Assembly (NCBI GenBank): GCA_965222745.1
Contig: CBDCUW010000004.1
Span: 2,794,918 to 2,858,917 of the forward strand
Direction: 5' to 3'
DNA length: 64,000 bases
Source: CBDCUW01 sp965222745
Lineage (GTDB): Bacteria > Planctomycetota > Planctomycetia > Pirellulales > Pirellulaceae
Positions 16,464-25,380 of this stretch are shown here, piece after piece (the stretch's first letter is position 1; every line of letters begins with the position of its first letter). The notes below the pieces were generated by a model, which saw only the letters and a list, made by a program, of their open reading frames with translations, was not told where the DNA came from and did no database searches. The translations under genes and the position numbers were made by a program.

Positions 16464-17179
16464 AGCATGAGGCAACTTGGCCCCGGACATCCAAGAGGCA
16501 TCCTCGATCTCCCAAGAACGGTAGATGGTCGCGATCCAATCCTGGAGAAAGACGTTCGTCCAATCGCGAAGACGCACGACTGGAACCGGCAACGCGCGAT
16601 GTGGCATTCGCTCAGATGTCGCGCTGCTGTTAACCCAGATTGAGCGTTTCGGCGTCCGGCTCGAAGAAGCCGAAGCAATCGGCGAATGAACTTAGAGCAT
16701 CGTTTTGGCGTGATCCGCGCGACGCCTTTGAAGCCTGCCAAAGCTTTGCCGAGAGCCCAAGACCGATGGCAATCTCGAAAACACCGCAAATCATGGCGGT
16801 TTTTACCGGCTCAGCGGTTTCGCCCAGCGAGCGAATTTGTGGGGTAGCAAGATTCCGCAAAAGAGAAAAGGCACACCCGGCAGGATTCGAACCTGCAACC
16901 CTCGGTTCCGAAGTTCAACACTCCAGTGAGTTCGCTGCAGGAATCGAATGGTTGTAAGTGCTTGTCAAAACTACGTTTCTGACCGTGTTCGCGAAGCAAA
17001 TCGTCGTCGCCCACTTTCCAGATCTTACAGACTTTTCGGACGTTTACCACCAGTTCTCGGACACTTCTCGGACAGCGCACTGGGTAGAGAACGGTGTCCC
17101 GATTTTTGTTGCAGGTAGATTGGTTGACGTTCGGCTCAGCACCCGTCCGCAGCCACATCGCTACCCACACATGCGGTAG
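16464..17179 (+). other. Non-coding or decayed stretch between catabolic cluster and group II intron
   Basis: Several short ORFs occur on both strands, but none has a ribosome binding site or a recognisable domain. One plus-strand ORF (16640-16957) contains the string AGFEPAT, a well-known artefact of translating the antisense of a tRNA T-arm. Apart from the tRNA fragment at 16870-16914 I see no gene here. Confidence 0.5.
16870..16914 (-). pseudogene. 3' fragment of a tRNA gene
   Basis: On the minus strand the sequence contains GCAGG-TTCGAAT-CCTGC, a 5-bp T-stem with a canonical 7-nt T-loop, followed by acceptor-strand-like CGGGTGTGCC and preceded by an anticodon-loop-like CTTCGGA. The 5' half (D-arm and acceptor 5' strand) is absent: upstream sequence does not pair with the anticodon stem or acceptor. 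The alignment would give an Arg- or Pro-type anticodon, but the frame of the loop is ambiguous. Such 3' tRNA pieces are typical of attachment sites left by integrating elements. Confidence 0.6.
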
Positions 17180-17941
17180 GTGCGCCGATGGCACCGACCC
17201 CAAATTGCCCTGTCGCGGATGCGATTCTTAACAATGGCAGGATGATCAGAACAGAGGTGTTGGCCACCTGCCACCTCCGTCGCTTTGACGGTTCGGGTTG
17301 TCCAACCGACTGGACTCCGGCCTGGGGCGAACTTGCATCGGGTGTGCCAAGAAAGCTTGGGAAGGAGGAATGAGATGTAAACAACAACTTTGAAATCCTT
17401 CATCGGAACCTTGCGGGTGAGAATCCCGTCCAGTAGAGCCTGACTAGCAACTGGAAGCGAGTCTTGCGTGGTGTCGGGTGACCGGCCCTGCGAAGCGTAG
17501 ACAGCGAGTCCGAAAGCCATGCTATTGAGCGTCGAAAGAGTGGATCGTGGGAGCCTCTGCCTTCCGATGACCAGGGGCCACGCTGCAGCACTTTATGGTC
17601 TGGTGCAAGCAGTCCTGCCGGCGTCAGTTGGAACATGGCAAACGGAGAATTGAGGTTCCCCAGGAACTTGGGAGATCCTGTTGTCTCCTCAGCGAAATCC
17701 CGGACGGAGATACCGGGTCAACAACTCCAGGCCTTGGCGGCTCACTCGTCCGCCAAGGAGCGAAAACAACGAGTGAACGTTGAGGTATCGCCAAGCGAAG
17801 GAAACGAAGTGCGGCGAGATGGACAGCAGGAAGTCATAGCGTCTTGATAGTACTGATGAAGCTGGCGAACTTCACCCCGTTGGAGCCAGTGGAGGGAAGC
17901 GAGACGTCGAATCATGGAACCGTTTTTGAGAAACACGACGA

Positions 17942-19291
17942 ATGCCTCGAAATTCGAATACCGTGTCCACGAAACAGGAACGGATAGCAACGTTGGCGAA
18001 GCAGTCACCCGAGATGGCTTTCACTTCGCTCGCCTATCTGATGGACATCGATTGGTTAAAGGAAGCGTATAGACGTACTCGCAAGGACGGCGCAGTTGGC
18101 GTGGATGGAGTGACCGCGGAAGAATACGAACAGGATCTGGAGGGCAACCTCCGGAGCCTGCTCGACCGCGCGAAGTCTGGCACGTACAAGGCGCCTCCCG
18201 TGCGGCGTGTGCATATTCCCAAAGGCGGCTCTACTACTGAGACTCGTCCGCTCGGAATTCCCACTCTTGAGGACAAATGTCTTCAGCGTGCGGTGGTTAT
18301 GCTGCTGGAACCGATTTACGAACAGGACTTCTTGGACTGCTCGTACGGCTTCCGGCCTGGCCAATCAGCACACGATGCGCTTGCATCGCTTCGTGACCAA
18401 ACGATGCGCTGTCGGCCTAAGGGCGGCACAGTTTTGGAAGTCGATGTCCAGAAGTTTTTCGATAATCTGGATCACTCGCATCTCCGGCAGTTTCTTCGAC
18501 TGAGGGTGCGTGATGGCGTGTTGCGACGTCTGATCGACAAGTGGCTCAAAGCGGGCGTGATGGAAGATGGTAACGTGAGTTACCCAGACTCCGGGTCGCC
18601 CCAAGGTGGTGTGATTTCACCTTTGATTTCGAACGTGTTTTTGCACTACGTGCTGGACCTGTGGTTCGAGAATGAAGTGAAACCGCGTCTTGCCGGTCCT
18701 GCCTTCCTCATCCGCTACGCGGATGATTTCACGATTGGGTTTCGCGATCAGCGTGACGCCGAACGTGTCATGGAAGTCATCCCGAAGCGATTTGGCAAAT
18801 ACGGTTTAACCGTCCATCCCACCAAGACGAAAATGATTCGGTTCCGCCCCCCTTCGTCTCGGACGAAGGACGACAATGGTCCGGATGATCGACCTGGTAC
18901 GTTTGACTTTCTTGGCTTCACCCACTACTGGGCTGTGTCCTTGAAAGGCTACTGGGTGGTGAAGGTCAAGACCGCAGCCGATCGCTTTACTCGGGCTGTA
19001 CGCAGCATCGACAAGTGGTGCCACGACAATCGTCACTTGCCGCTGGCTGAACAGCAACACAAGCTGAACCAGAAGCTACGTGGACACTATGGGTATTACG
19101 GGGTCACGGGTAATTCGGATGCGATGAAACGTTTCCACCACGAAGTCGAGAATCGGTGGCGTAAGTGGCTTAATCGCCGCAACGGCCGCCGCGCGATGCA
19201 CTGGAGGAGATTCTGTTCTTTGCTCCGCCGTTACCCGCTTACTCCGGCTCGTGCTCTGCGTTCACAGCTTCTTCGCGCAGCAAAGCCGTGA
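17942..19291 (+). CDS. ltrA: Group II intron reverse transcriptase/maturase
   Basis: The 449-aa protein is needed for splicing and retrohoming of its intron. RT domains are in order: VDGVTAEEYEQDL (RT0/1), RVHIPKGGSTTETRPLGIPTLEDKCLQ (RT2), YGFRPGQSAHDAL (RT2a/3), VLEVDVQKFFDNLDH (RT3), SGSPQGGVISPLISNVFLHYVLD (RT4), IRYADDF catalytic box (RT5), and FDFLGFTHYWAV (RT6/7). The maturase (X) domain follows (HYGYYGVTGNSDAMKRFHHEVENRWRKWLNRR). No HNH endonuclease domain is present after X, so targeting would rely on reverse splicing at replication forks or hairpins. Reading frame intact. Confidence 0.95.
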   Translation: MPRNSNTVSTKQERIATLAKQSPEMAFTSLAYLMDIDWLKEAYRRTRKDGAVGVDGVTAEEYEQDLEGNLRSLLDRAKSGTYKAPPVRRVHIPKGGSTTETRPLGIPTLEDKCLQRAVVMLLEPIYEQDFLDCSYGFRPGQSAHDALASLRDQTMRCRPKGGTVLEVDVQKFFDNLDHSHLRQFLRLRVRDGVLRRLIDKWLKAGVMEDGNVSYPDSGSPQGGVISPLISNVFLHYVLDLWFENEVKPRLAGPAFLIRYADDFTIGFRDQRDAERVMEVIPKRFGKYGLTVHPTKTKMIRFRPPSSRTKDDNGPDDRPGTFDFLGFTHYWAVSLKGYWVVKVKTAADRFTRAVRSIDKWCHDNRHLPLAEQQHKLNQKLRGHYGYYGVTGNSDAMKRFHHEVENRWRKWLNRRNGRRAMHWRRFCSLLRRYPLTPARALRSQLLRAAKP

Positions 19292-19295
19292 TTTG

Positions 19296-19372
19296 AGGAA
19301 CCGTATGCGCTAATGCGCGCACGTACGGATCTGTGGGAGCCCTGGGTGAGCAATCACCCAGGGCCACCCGAT
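19296..19372 (+). ncRNA. Group II intron domains V and VI
   Basis: Domain V: GAACCGTATGCG ... GCACGTACGGATC (about 19297-19332), the expected fold with an ATGCG/CGCAC-type stem. The catalytic triad position reads AAC where AGC is usual, if my alignment is right. Domain VI: GCCCTGGGTGA-GCAA-TCACCCAGGGC, an 11-bp perfect stem with a GCAA tetraloop, closed below by GGG/CCC around a bulged A that would be the branch point. Confidence 0.65.
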
Positions 19373-20031
19373 TGTAGTCAATCAGCCCCGGCCATGTGAC
19401 ACGCGATCAGCAGACTAAATGTCTTGCGAAGAACTTGGAAGAGATTGCGTTAGCCTCTACGTCCCGAATCTGAGAAAGAAGTGCTGCATTCGCACTGGAC
19501 ACACGTTGGAGTTGCCCGGCAACGTCGCGTTTCCCCGGCGTTCGACGTCAACTTTATGTTGACGAAGGATTGGGCTTGAATTGACCAACGGTGTGCTACT
19601 TCTGTGCTATCTGGAGCAGCTTAGCTGAACCGGCGATTATTTGTGGCTACGGAAAAGCGGCAACTCACCGGGAAGGCTAACCAGGGGGCTCGAAGGCTTG
19701 AAGACGAGTCGCGAAACAACGAACTCAAGCGGTTCAACCTCTGAGATAACCGTGTTCCCGGCAAGTCACCAAATAGAGTCAATTGAGACTTGCATAGCTC
19801 GGAAACAAAAGCAATCCCTCAGTGCCTTTCTCCAGAGCTAAGTCAACCAATCCCAATGAATTCGGTGAATTATCGCGATTGTTTCACCAAATCGGCCCGA
19901 TAGGCATGGCCAACTTGCTAGCGATTTTTCTTGAACTGCCCCACTGCTTCCCGATAAATTGAAGTTCGCGAAACAACGAACTTGATGCACGTTGCTCTTG
20001 TTCAACCTCCTCGTATCCAGTGGGTTTGACC
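19373..20031 (+). other. Intergenic region upstream of the HD-GYP pair, with an imperfect direct repeat
   Basis: TCGCGAAACAACGAACT occurs at about 19710-19726 and, with one mismatch at its first base (TTCGCGAAACAACGAACT), at about 19966-19983. Each copy is followed after 6-20 nt by GTTCAACCTC. The second copy ends about 35 bp before the HD-GYP start and could be a regulatory site. On the minus strand around 19410-19540 a short open frame ending ...ANAISSKFFARHLVC looks like the C-terminal remnant of a protein, but it is closed by a stop upstream. Confidence 0.45.
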
Positions 20032-20703
20032 ATGTTCTATCCAAGGTTCTTCATGTATTTCATGCGTGCTCTTGAGCAGAACGGGATCGGTTCAATCAAG
20101 AGCATGATGCTCACCGCAAACGTCGTACAGGAACTTGGTCGTTTCCATGGAATGGATCAAGCCCAGCTCGATGTCTTTCGTAACTCCAGTTTGATCAAGA
20201 ACAATGGATTTTTGGATATCCAAGGCCTGCCCTCGATTCTCCGCCAACTTGACCTTACGGCGCAATCCAATTGCAGCGTGGCTTCGATTCGCGGGCTCTT
20301 GGAATGCCACACGGAAAAAGGCGTCGAGAACTTCTTCGTCGCGGACTACAATTTGAAGAACCCGCTGTGGTACCTCCAGATCAAAGACCTGATCGGTAGT
20401 TCCGTCTCACACACCGTCGCATTTTTTTCGTGTTACCAACGGTGCCGAAGCGACGGCAAAGGATTCCCCTACGAGCTTTCAGCAGAAAGACTACCACTAA
20501 TCATCCGAATCTTGGCGGTCGCTGACCGCTTCGCAGCAGCAGCCGTCAGTTCTTCGAGAAGATCCGCTCTATCGTTTGACGAATGTGTCGATGTGCTTCG
20601 GAACGCTGGAAGCACTGGGCATTTGTGCAAGGAGAGCGTGGATAGATTCGTCAGGTGCAATGCGAGTATGCGACGACTCCACAATTTCTACAGTGCCAAG
20701 TGA
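20032..20703 (+). CDS. Degenerate HD-GYP-like protein (pseudo-enzyme)
   Basis: This is a protein of about 223 aa; ATG 20032 was chosen, and a GTG at 20020 is also in frame. Its C-terminal part CRSDGKGFPYELSAERLPLIIRILAVADRFAAA aligns with the HHERLDGSGYP...IPLVGRIVAIADVFDA segment of the next protein, so it is an HD-GYP relative. The HD metal dyad and the His pair before the GYP segment are missing (SCYQRCRSDGKGFP), so it is unlikely to hydrolyse cyclic-di-GMP. It may act as a regulatory partner of the following active-looking enzyme, whose gene overlaps its 3' end. Confidence 0.65.
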   Translation: MFYPRFFMYFMRALEQNGIGSIKSMMLTANVVQELGRFHGMDQAQLDVFRNSSLIKNNGFLDIQGLPSILRQLDLTAQSNCSVASIRGLLECHTEKGVENFFVADYNLKNPLWYLQIKDLIGSSVSHTVAFFSCYQRCRSDGKGFPYELSAERLPLIIRILAVADRFAAAAVSSSRRSALSFDECVDVLRNAGSTGHLCKESVDRFVRCNASMRRLHNFYSAK

Positions 20704-21376
20704 CAATCTTCTTGTGCACGCCTTCGACAAAGAATCGCTACTGCTTCGAATCCATCGTGAAGACACCAAGCTCTACAAGCACTCAGTGCGCGTTGGGTTA
20801 CTCGCTCGCGTAATCGCAAATGAAATCGGGTGGAACGAACAACGATGTGCATACGCACAGATTTCGGGTGAGCTCCACGACATCGGAAAACTCCTCGTAC
20901 CCAGGGGGGTGCTTGACAAAAAAACGAAGCTTGCGAGGGACGAACTTGAGCAGGTAAAGGCCCATTGCCATCACGGTGCCAAACTAATCTTGGATGAGGA
21001 ATTGGTTGAGGCGACGATCGACCAAGAGAGCACCTTCGATGGGCGGTACTGGGACAGTTCTGCGAAGACTGCCGCTGTCGCAGCATACTCACATCACGAG
21101 CGACTTGATGGAAGCGGCTATCCTTTAGGCCTTACTGGGGAAGACATTCCGCTTGTGGGACGAATCGTTGCAATTGCCGATGTGTTTGACGCCATGTCAC
21201 AAGACCGTGTTTACCGAACGAGGGCAGCACTCTACACGTGTTTTTCGACAATTAACGAGGGCGCTGGAACGCTTTTCGCTGAACCATTGGTGCATGCCTT
21301 CCTTTCAAGAATGAACGATGCCATTGAGATTTGTTGGCACATGGATATCGATGGCGCTTCTGAAGTCGTTTCGTGA
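20660..21376 (+). CDS. HD-GYP domain phosphodiesterase (c-di-GMP-type)
   Basis: The 238-aa protein has intact HD-GYP motifs: HSVRVGLLARVIANEIG, GELHDIGKLLVP (HD dyad), HCHHGAKLI, HHERLDGSGYPLGLTGEDIPLVGRIVAIADVFDAMSQDRVYR. The family hydrolyses cyclic-di-GMP or related dinucleotides. No receiver or sensor domain is attached, so input may come from the degenerate partner encoded just upstream. I chose ATG 20660 (AGG 5 nt upstream), giving a 44-nt overlap with the partner gene; an upstream ATG at 20576 is possible. The last part (about 180-238) departs from the usual HD-GYP end. Confidence 0.85.
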   Translation: MRVCDDSTISTVPSDNLLVHAFDKESLLLRIHREDTKLYKHSVRVGLLARVIANEIGWNEQRCAYAQISGELHDIGKLLVPRGVLDKKTKLARDELEQVKAHCHHGAKLILDEELVEATIDQESTFDGRYWDSSAKTAAVAAYSHHERLDGSGYPLGLTGEDIPLVGRIVAIADVFDAMSQDRVYRTRAALYTCFSTINEGAGTLFAEPLVHAFLSRMNDAIEICWHMDIDGASEVVS

Positions 21377-21460
21377 GGAGGTTAGATTTGCTTCGATGGT
21401 ATGCCGATCGTAGTTTCGATCGCAGTATTGCTTGACGGAAGAGAGAGAGCCGGGACGCGA

Positions 21461-21862
21461 TTAGCTAAACTTGATAAGTCGATTCTGAACTGATTCGAGT
21501 CGCTTTAGGTGGCATTGCCAAATGGTCATGGTCTGCCAGCCCAACGCTCGAAGTTGGCGGCGAACTCGCCGGTCACGACGCCGGTTTCCGTCAACCTTGT
21601 TCTTCCAATAGGTGCGCCGCGACTTGGGTAGCCTCCCGCGATTGCAGCTATGTCCGTGCCAGAAGCAACCGTTCACGAAAATAACGACGGAATGATCGGG
21701 CAGTACAAAGTCTGGCGTTCCAGGTAGGTCTTGACGTTGCTGATCAAACTTGAGCCCCAATTCATCGAGAATTGAAGCAACCGTGTTCTCTGGTGTCGTG
21801 CCCCGTGATGGGATACGGCTCATGCAGCGGCTTCGTTGTGCCTTTGAAAGAGTATCCGTCAT
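21461..21862 (-). CDS. vsr: Very short patch repair (Vsr) endonuclease
   Basis: The 133-aa protein nicks T:G mismatches that arise when 5-methylcytosine deaminates, and so protects genomes carrying a cytosine-5 methylase. Motifs: MSRIPSRGTTPENTVASILDELGLKF, the catalytic Asp in LPGTPDFVLP, VVIFVNGCFWHGHSC, WKNKVDGNRRRDRRVRRQLRALGW. ATG 21862 follows a CAGGAAACACCC ribosome binding site; the longer frame from 21970 is not needed. It is divergent from the methyltransferase 152 bp away, the common vsr-dcm pairing. Confidence 0.95.
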   Translation of the reverse strand: MTDTLSKAQRSRCMSRIPSRGTTPENTVASILDELGLKFDQQRQDLPGTPDFVLPDHSVVIFVNGCFWHGHSCNRGRLPKSRRTYWKNKVDGNRRRDRRVRRQLRALGWQTMTIWQCHLKRLESVQNRLIKFS

Positions 21863-22013
21863 GGGTGTTTCCTGAAATCGAGGTTTCACTGAATGATTGA
21901 CACGAGTTTCACAGGCGCTTTCTATAGCTAGCATTGAGCTGTTGACCAATGTTGTCAATTGATCACTCACTCTGAACTAAGCCGATGGCGGGAGAATTCC
22001 GATGAATGAGTAA

Positions 22014-23006
22014 ATGTCAACACGAAGAAAGCCACGAGTGATCGATCTTTTCGCAGGAGCAGGCCTGCTTAGTTCAAGTTTCCAGCGTGAGGGGTTCGTT
22101 GTCACTCGTGCAATCGAAATGGATTCAGTTGCTGTTGAAACCTATCAGTCGAATTTGGGTGAACACGTCGAGTTGGCAGACGTGAAACGTGTCGCCCCGG
22201 AAGGCGATTGCGACGTATTAGTTGCTGGGCCTCCTTGCCAAGGGTTTTCAACGTTGGGAAAGAGGGATGAAAACGATCCACGCAACGCGCTAAGTTTCGA
22301 GGTCGTGAAATGGGCTAGAAAACTCGAACCCCAGATCGTCGTGATCGAGAACGTAGCCGCATTTGTCGATTCGCCAACCTTCGTCTCTCTGAAGAGGAGG
22401 TTTCGTCGAGCTGGCTTTGAGGTCTACACACACGTGCTCAATGCGTACGACTATGGGGTTCCCCAGACGAGAGCCCGTTCGTTTACCATTGCTTCTCGAA
22501 TGGGCAATGTTGAGGCTAGACCTCTGCGTGGTAGAAAGCGAATTCAAACGGTCCGCGAAGCTTGGAAAGGACTGAGTCGCGAACCGAATGGCCGTAGAAA
22601 CCACTACGCACCTGAGCCATCCGAACTAGCACTCGCACGAATGAAGGCAATCCCGATTGGCGGTGACAAACGCGACATAATGGAGACGTCGCCTGAACTA
22701 GCGCCGCCATCCTGGTGGCGGACACAGTGCGAGGTTACGGATGCCTGGGGGCGGCTACGCTGGAACGGTCCCTCGAACACGCTAAGGACCGCACTTCAAA
22801 ACGCGTCAAAGGGACGTTACATCCATCCTGAACAAAACCGCGTTATTTCACTGAGGGAAGCCGCTAGATTGCACAGCATTGAAGACAGCTGGGAATTCTG
22901 TGGTTTGCCAACTCAAGTTGCAAGACAAATTGGAAACAGTGTTCCCCCACTACTGGGCAGAGCTATGGCAAGGGCCGTGTATCGATTAATTGACTCACGT
23001 CTTTGA
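22014..23006 (+). CDS. DNA (cytosine-5) methyltransferase
   Basis: The 330-aa protein transfers a methyl group from SAM to C5 of cytosine in a specific DNA site. Motif I RVIDLFAGAGLLSSSF, motif IV AGPPCQGFSTLG with the catalytic Cys at about residue 76, motif VI VIENV, motif VIII QTRARSF, motif X RQIGNSVPPLLGRAMA. The target-recognition region (about 190-270) is short. Its 3' end overlaps by 12 nt the end of the convergent ATPase-nuclease gene. With vsr and that gene it makes a compact modification/repair/restriction block. Confidence 0.95.
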   Translation: MSTRRKPRVIDLFAGAGLLSSSFQREGFVVTRAIEMDSVAVETYQSNLGEHVELADVKRVAPEGDCDVLVAGPPCQGFSTLGKRDENDPRNALSFEVVKWARKLEPQIVVIENVAAFVDSPTFVSLKRRFRRAGFEVYTHVLNAYDYGVPQTRARSFTIASRMGNVEARPLRGRKRIQTVREAWKGLSREPNGRRNHYAPEPSELALARMKAIPIGGDKRDIMETSPELAPPSWWRTQCEVTDAWGRLRWNGPSNTLRTALQNASKGRYIHPEQNRVISLREAARLHSIEDSWEFCGLPTQVARQIGNSVPPLLGRAMARAVYRLIDSRL

Positions 23007-25052
23007 GTGTATTTCAAGCAACTCAGCGTGCGCGCCCTTTGACTCGCGAAGCACCTCTAAGAAATCACGAACACTCCAGCTCGCATCTGGGCCAGCCTCC
23101 TTAATTCTCCGACGTAGCGTTACTACACCCTCTTTTCGCGATTGTGGCTTCGCCTTCGTGCCGATCAAGTGTCCGTATATCTGAAACCCCGTGTAGCCCT
23201 TCTGCTCCAGCCATTCTTCAGTCATTTGCATGTAGTATTCGAGCTGGTTGAGATGTTCCGCTTCAAGCTCGATATTTGACGCCTTTAGCTCCACAATGAC
23301 GATGCGCTGGAGACTGAGGTTGCCAATCAGAAAGACAAGATCAGGTTCCTTTTTGTTGCCATCCTTCTTCGCGTATGTCCCGATACCGAGTTCCTTGGCA
23401 AGGTTTTTGAACACTGTGCCTAGCGATACATCAGCAGCAAGGAACTGAGAATAGGTTGGGTCGACCATCCAGGGATTGCCCTCGAACAGTTTCTGTACCT
23501 CCTTTTCGTTTCGACTATCTCGAAAGTTCGTGTGTTGTACAACTTTTTCAAGTGCTTCGATTCCTTTCAACCTTGCCTTCACGGACTGAATGAATTGATC
23601 TAACTCGTCCTGAGTAAGCCTGGTGAGTTCAATTGTAACGGCATCCACATCAGGCAGCGGATGCTTGGCTAGTGCGCTTATTGCCGTCAGAATCGTTCCG
23701 TGACCAATTCCCTTTAGCAGTCCAGGCAACGTGTTCTTATACACGTCGTCTTTGACCCCCTTCTTCGCAGACTTTTCGAGAATCGCAGCGAATCGAAATG
23801 CCAGCTTCTTATCTTTGCCTGAGAACTCGTGTTTCTCAATTTCCTTCACCGTGAAACGGTCGTTCTGCACAATTTTTGGTGCATCCTCATCGCGTTTCTT
23901 TTGATACGCGGCACAAGCCTTCTTCATTTCTTCACTAAGAAACTCGTACAGGCCGGTTAGAAGAGGAGATTCCCACCTGAGTGACTGTCGGTCAGTAGCA
24001 ACATAATCGGCTGTTTCCTGGTCAATGAAATCAGCGTGAACGACACCATCCAAATAGTCAGTCATCCGAAAGCCATGCATATTGGTATCGGCACCCAGGA
24101 GTGATGGCGACGCTGCTAAGCGCTTGCTGGAGTACACCCTTACTCCGCGTTGGGCTGCGGGAAGTGCCTCTTCTTTACCGGTGAATCGAATTCGATACTT
24201 GAACTTGATTTCTCCACCACCCTCACGCGGAAGCACATGTTCAACAAACTCGTGAGGTTCAAGTTCATCATTCTTGGGCCATGCATAGGCAAGCGTTCTC
24301 TTGACTCGTTTCACACGACGGTCGTTAAGTTTGATCTCAAAATCAGCTGGATCAATGAACGCAAAATGCTCGGCTACTTCGTTCTCTATTGTTGTCGAAC
24401 GACTCTTCAGTGGATCGTACAACAGTTTCGACAGGATGATTCGAGTTCCACCTTCTGCTCCAAACCCTGCTCCGCTTTTTAGCGTTTTTTCTTCGATGTC
24501 TATTTCGCCTGCACTACGCTTCTTTACTAGCTCGTCGAAATCAAGCGTGATCCGCGTCGCGTGTTGCTCGCCCTTCTTTCGCGTTTCGACTGTTACCAGT
24601 TTTGCAACACCAAATCCGGCGAGCTTCCCCAGGCCCTTCCGTCCCATCAGGGGTCGCCGCTTATCAGGTGATCTCCCTTCGGCCTCGGGTTCTTCAAGGC
24701 GTCGTCGTCGACCCGCCACAAGGAATTTATCGTTTAGTTCCCCCCGTGACATCCCATGGCCTGCGTCTTCAACGACGATCTTGTGTGACGGTGGAAGTGC
24801 ACGAGTTTCAAGTGGCTCAACGATTTCACCTTCTTCAGCCTTGGCAACTTCGAGCTGGTACTCTTGTTTCAAAACGCGCCGTGCTTTGTCAATTTCAGAC
24901 TTGTCGAGAGAGATACTTGCATGGGTGGAATCTGCGTCGTACGCGTTTGCAACAAACTCAACGAGAACGCGAGGTAGGCTGGTATAGAGGTTTAGCCCTA
25001 GATCCTCAACAATATGTGGTGCAACTTTGAACCGCAGCGGCTCCTTGGCCAT
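22995..25052 (-). CDS. MutL/MORC-like GHKL ATPase with C-terminal nuclease domain
   Basis: The 685-aa protein has an N-terminal GHKL ATPase: LVEFVANAYDAD (Asn box, about 31-42), VVEDAGHGMS (G1, about 92-101), GRKGLGKLAGFGVAK (G2, about 137-151). A transducer-like domain and a middle helical part follow. The C-terminus (about 545-685) carries PDLVFLIGNLSLQRIVIVELKAS, which fits a PD-(D/E)XK or Shedu-like nuclease core. GHKL ATPases of this type beside cytosine methylases and Vsr have been described as restriction-modification-linked MutL/MORC homologues, so the likely role is ATP-dependent restriction or defence. Convergent with the methyltransferase; a single open frame starting at ATG 25052. 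Confidence 0.82.
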   Translation of the reverse strand: MAKEPLRFKVAPHIVEDLGLNLYTSLPRVLVEFVANAYDADSTHASISLDKSEIDKARRVLKQEYQLEVAKAEEGEIVEPLETRALPPSHKIVVEDAGHGMSRGELNDKFLVAGRRRRLEEPEAEGRSPDKRRPLMGRKGLGKLAGFGVAKLVTVETRKKGEQHATRITLDFDELVKKRSAGEIDIEEKTLKSGAGFGAEGGTRIILSKLLYDPLKSRSTTIENEVAEHFAFIDPADFEIKLNDRRVKRVKRTLAYAWPKNDELEPHEFVEHVLPREGGGEIKFKYRIRFTGKEEALPAAQRGVRVYSSKRLAASPSLLGADTNMHGFRMTDYLDGVVHADFIDQETADYVATDRQSLRWESPLLTGLYEFLSEEMKKACAAYQKKRDEDAPKIVQNDRFTVKEIEKHEFSGKDKKLAFRFAAILEKSAKKGVKDDVYKNTLPGLLKGIGHGTILTAISALAKHPLPDVDAVTIELTRLTQDELDQFIQSVKARLKGIEALEKVVQHTNFRDSRNEKEVQKLFEGNPWMVDPTYSQFLAADVSLGTVFKNLAKELGIGTYAKKDGNKKEPDLVFLIGNLSLQRIVIVELKASNIELEAEHLNQLEYYMQMTEEWLEQKGYTGFQIYGHLIGTKAKPQSRKEGVVTLRRRIKEAGPDASWSVRDFLEVLRESKGAHAELLEIHSKT

Positions 25053-25380
25053 CGGAGTAATCCATTTTTTTGATGCTTTTGTGAACGGGTCGCATTATTT
25101 CACTGTGACGCAATTGGTACAACTCCAGCATCAGAAGAACGAACTTGAGTGCACGGAAATCGTGCTACGTGTCGGACTGGTTTCGCTCTAACCACTCGCT
25201 CTCCGCGATCCCCAGGATGTCTTGCTTCAGCGTGTTCCCGAGTCTTACCTGCCCATTCTTTGGAAATGGCTACGGCTCAACTCCTGATTTCGTTCCAACC
25301 TAGTGGCATTTAGAAAACCGCCCTAAGTTCCAGTTTTGCACTTTTGGATGGCTATCCTGCGAGCGTTGCCAGGTAGGTTA

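Larger units (their letters stand above)
17180..19372 (+). mobile_element. Group II intron with intron-encoded reverse transcriptase
   Basis: A GTGCGCC at 17180 fits the intron 5' consensus, and the RNA domains I-IV occupy about 17180-17941 ahead of the ORF. After the ORF come a domain V-like hairpin and a domain VI-like hairpin ending in AT at about 19372, with a bulged A at about 19366. Total length is about 2.2 kb. The 5' boundary is tentative. The flanking exons (ending ACATGCGGTAG and beginning TGTAGTCAATC) do not show a gene I can name. Confidence 0.75.

Noticed and set aside
16640..16957. Plus-strand ORF of 105 codons containing AGFEPAT
   Set aside because: The string is the antisense translation of the tRNA T-arm fragment at 16870-16914. 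There is no ribosome binding site and no domain.
17161..17520. Short ORFs on both strands between 17.1 and 17.9 kb
   Set aside because: They lie in the structured RNA domains of the group II intron, where coding is not expected.
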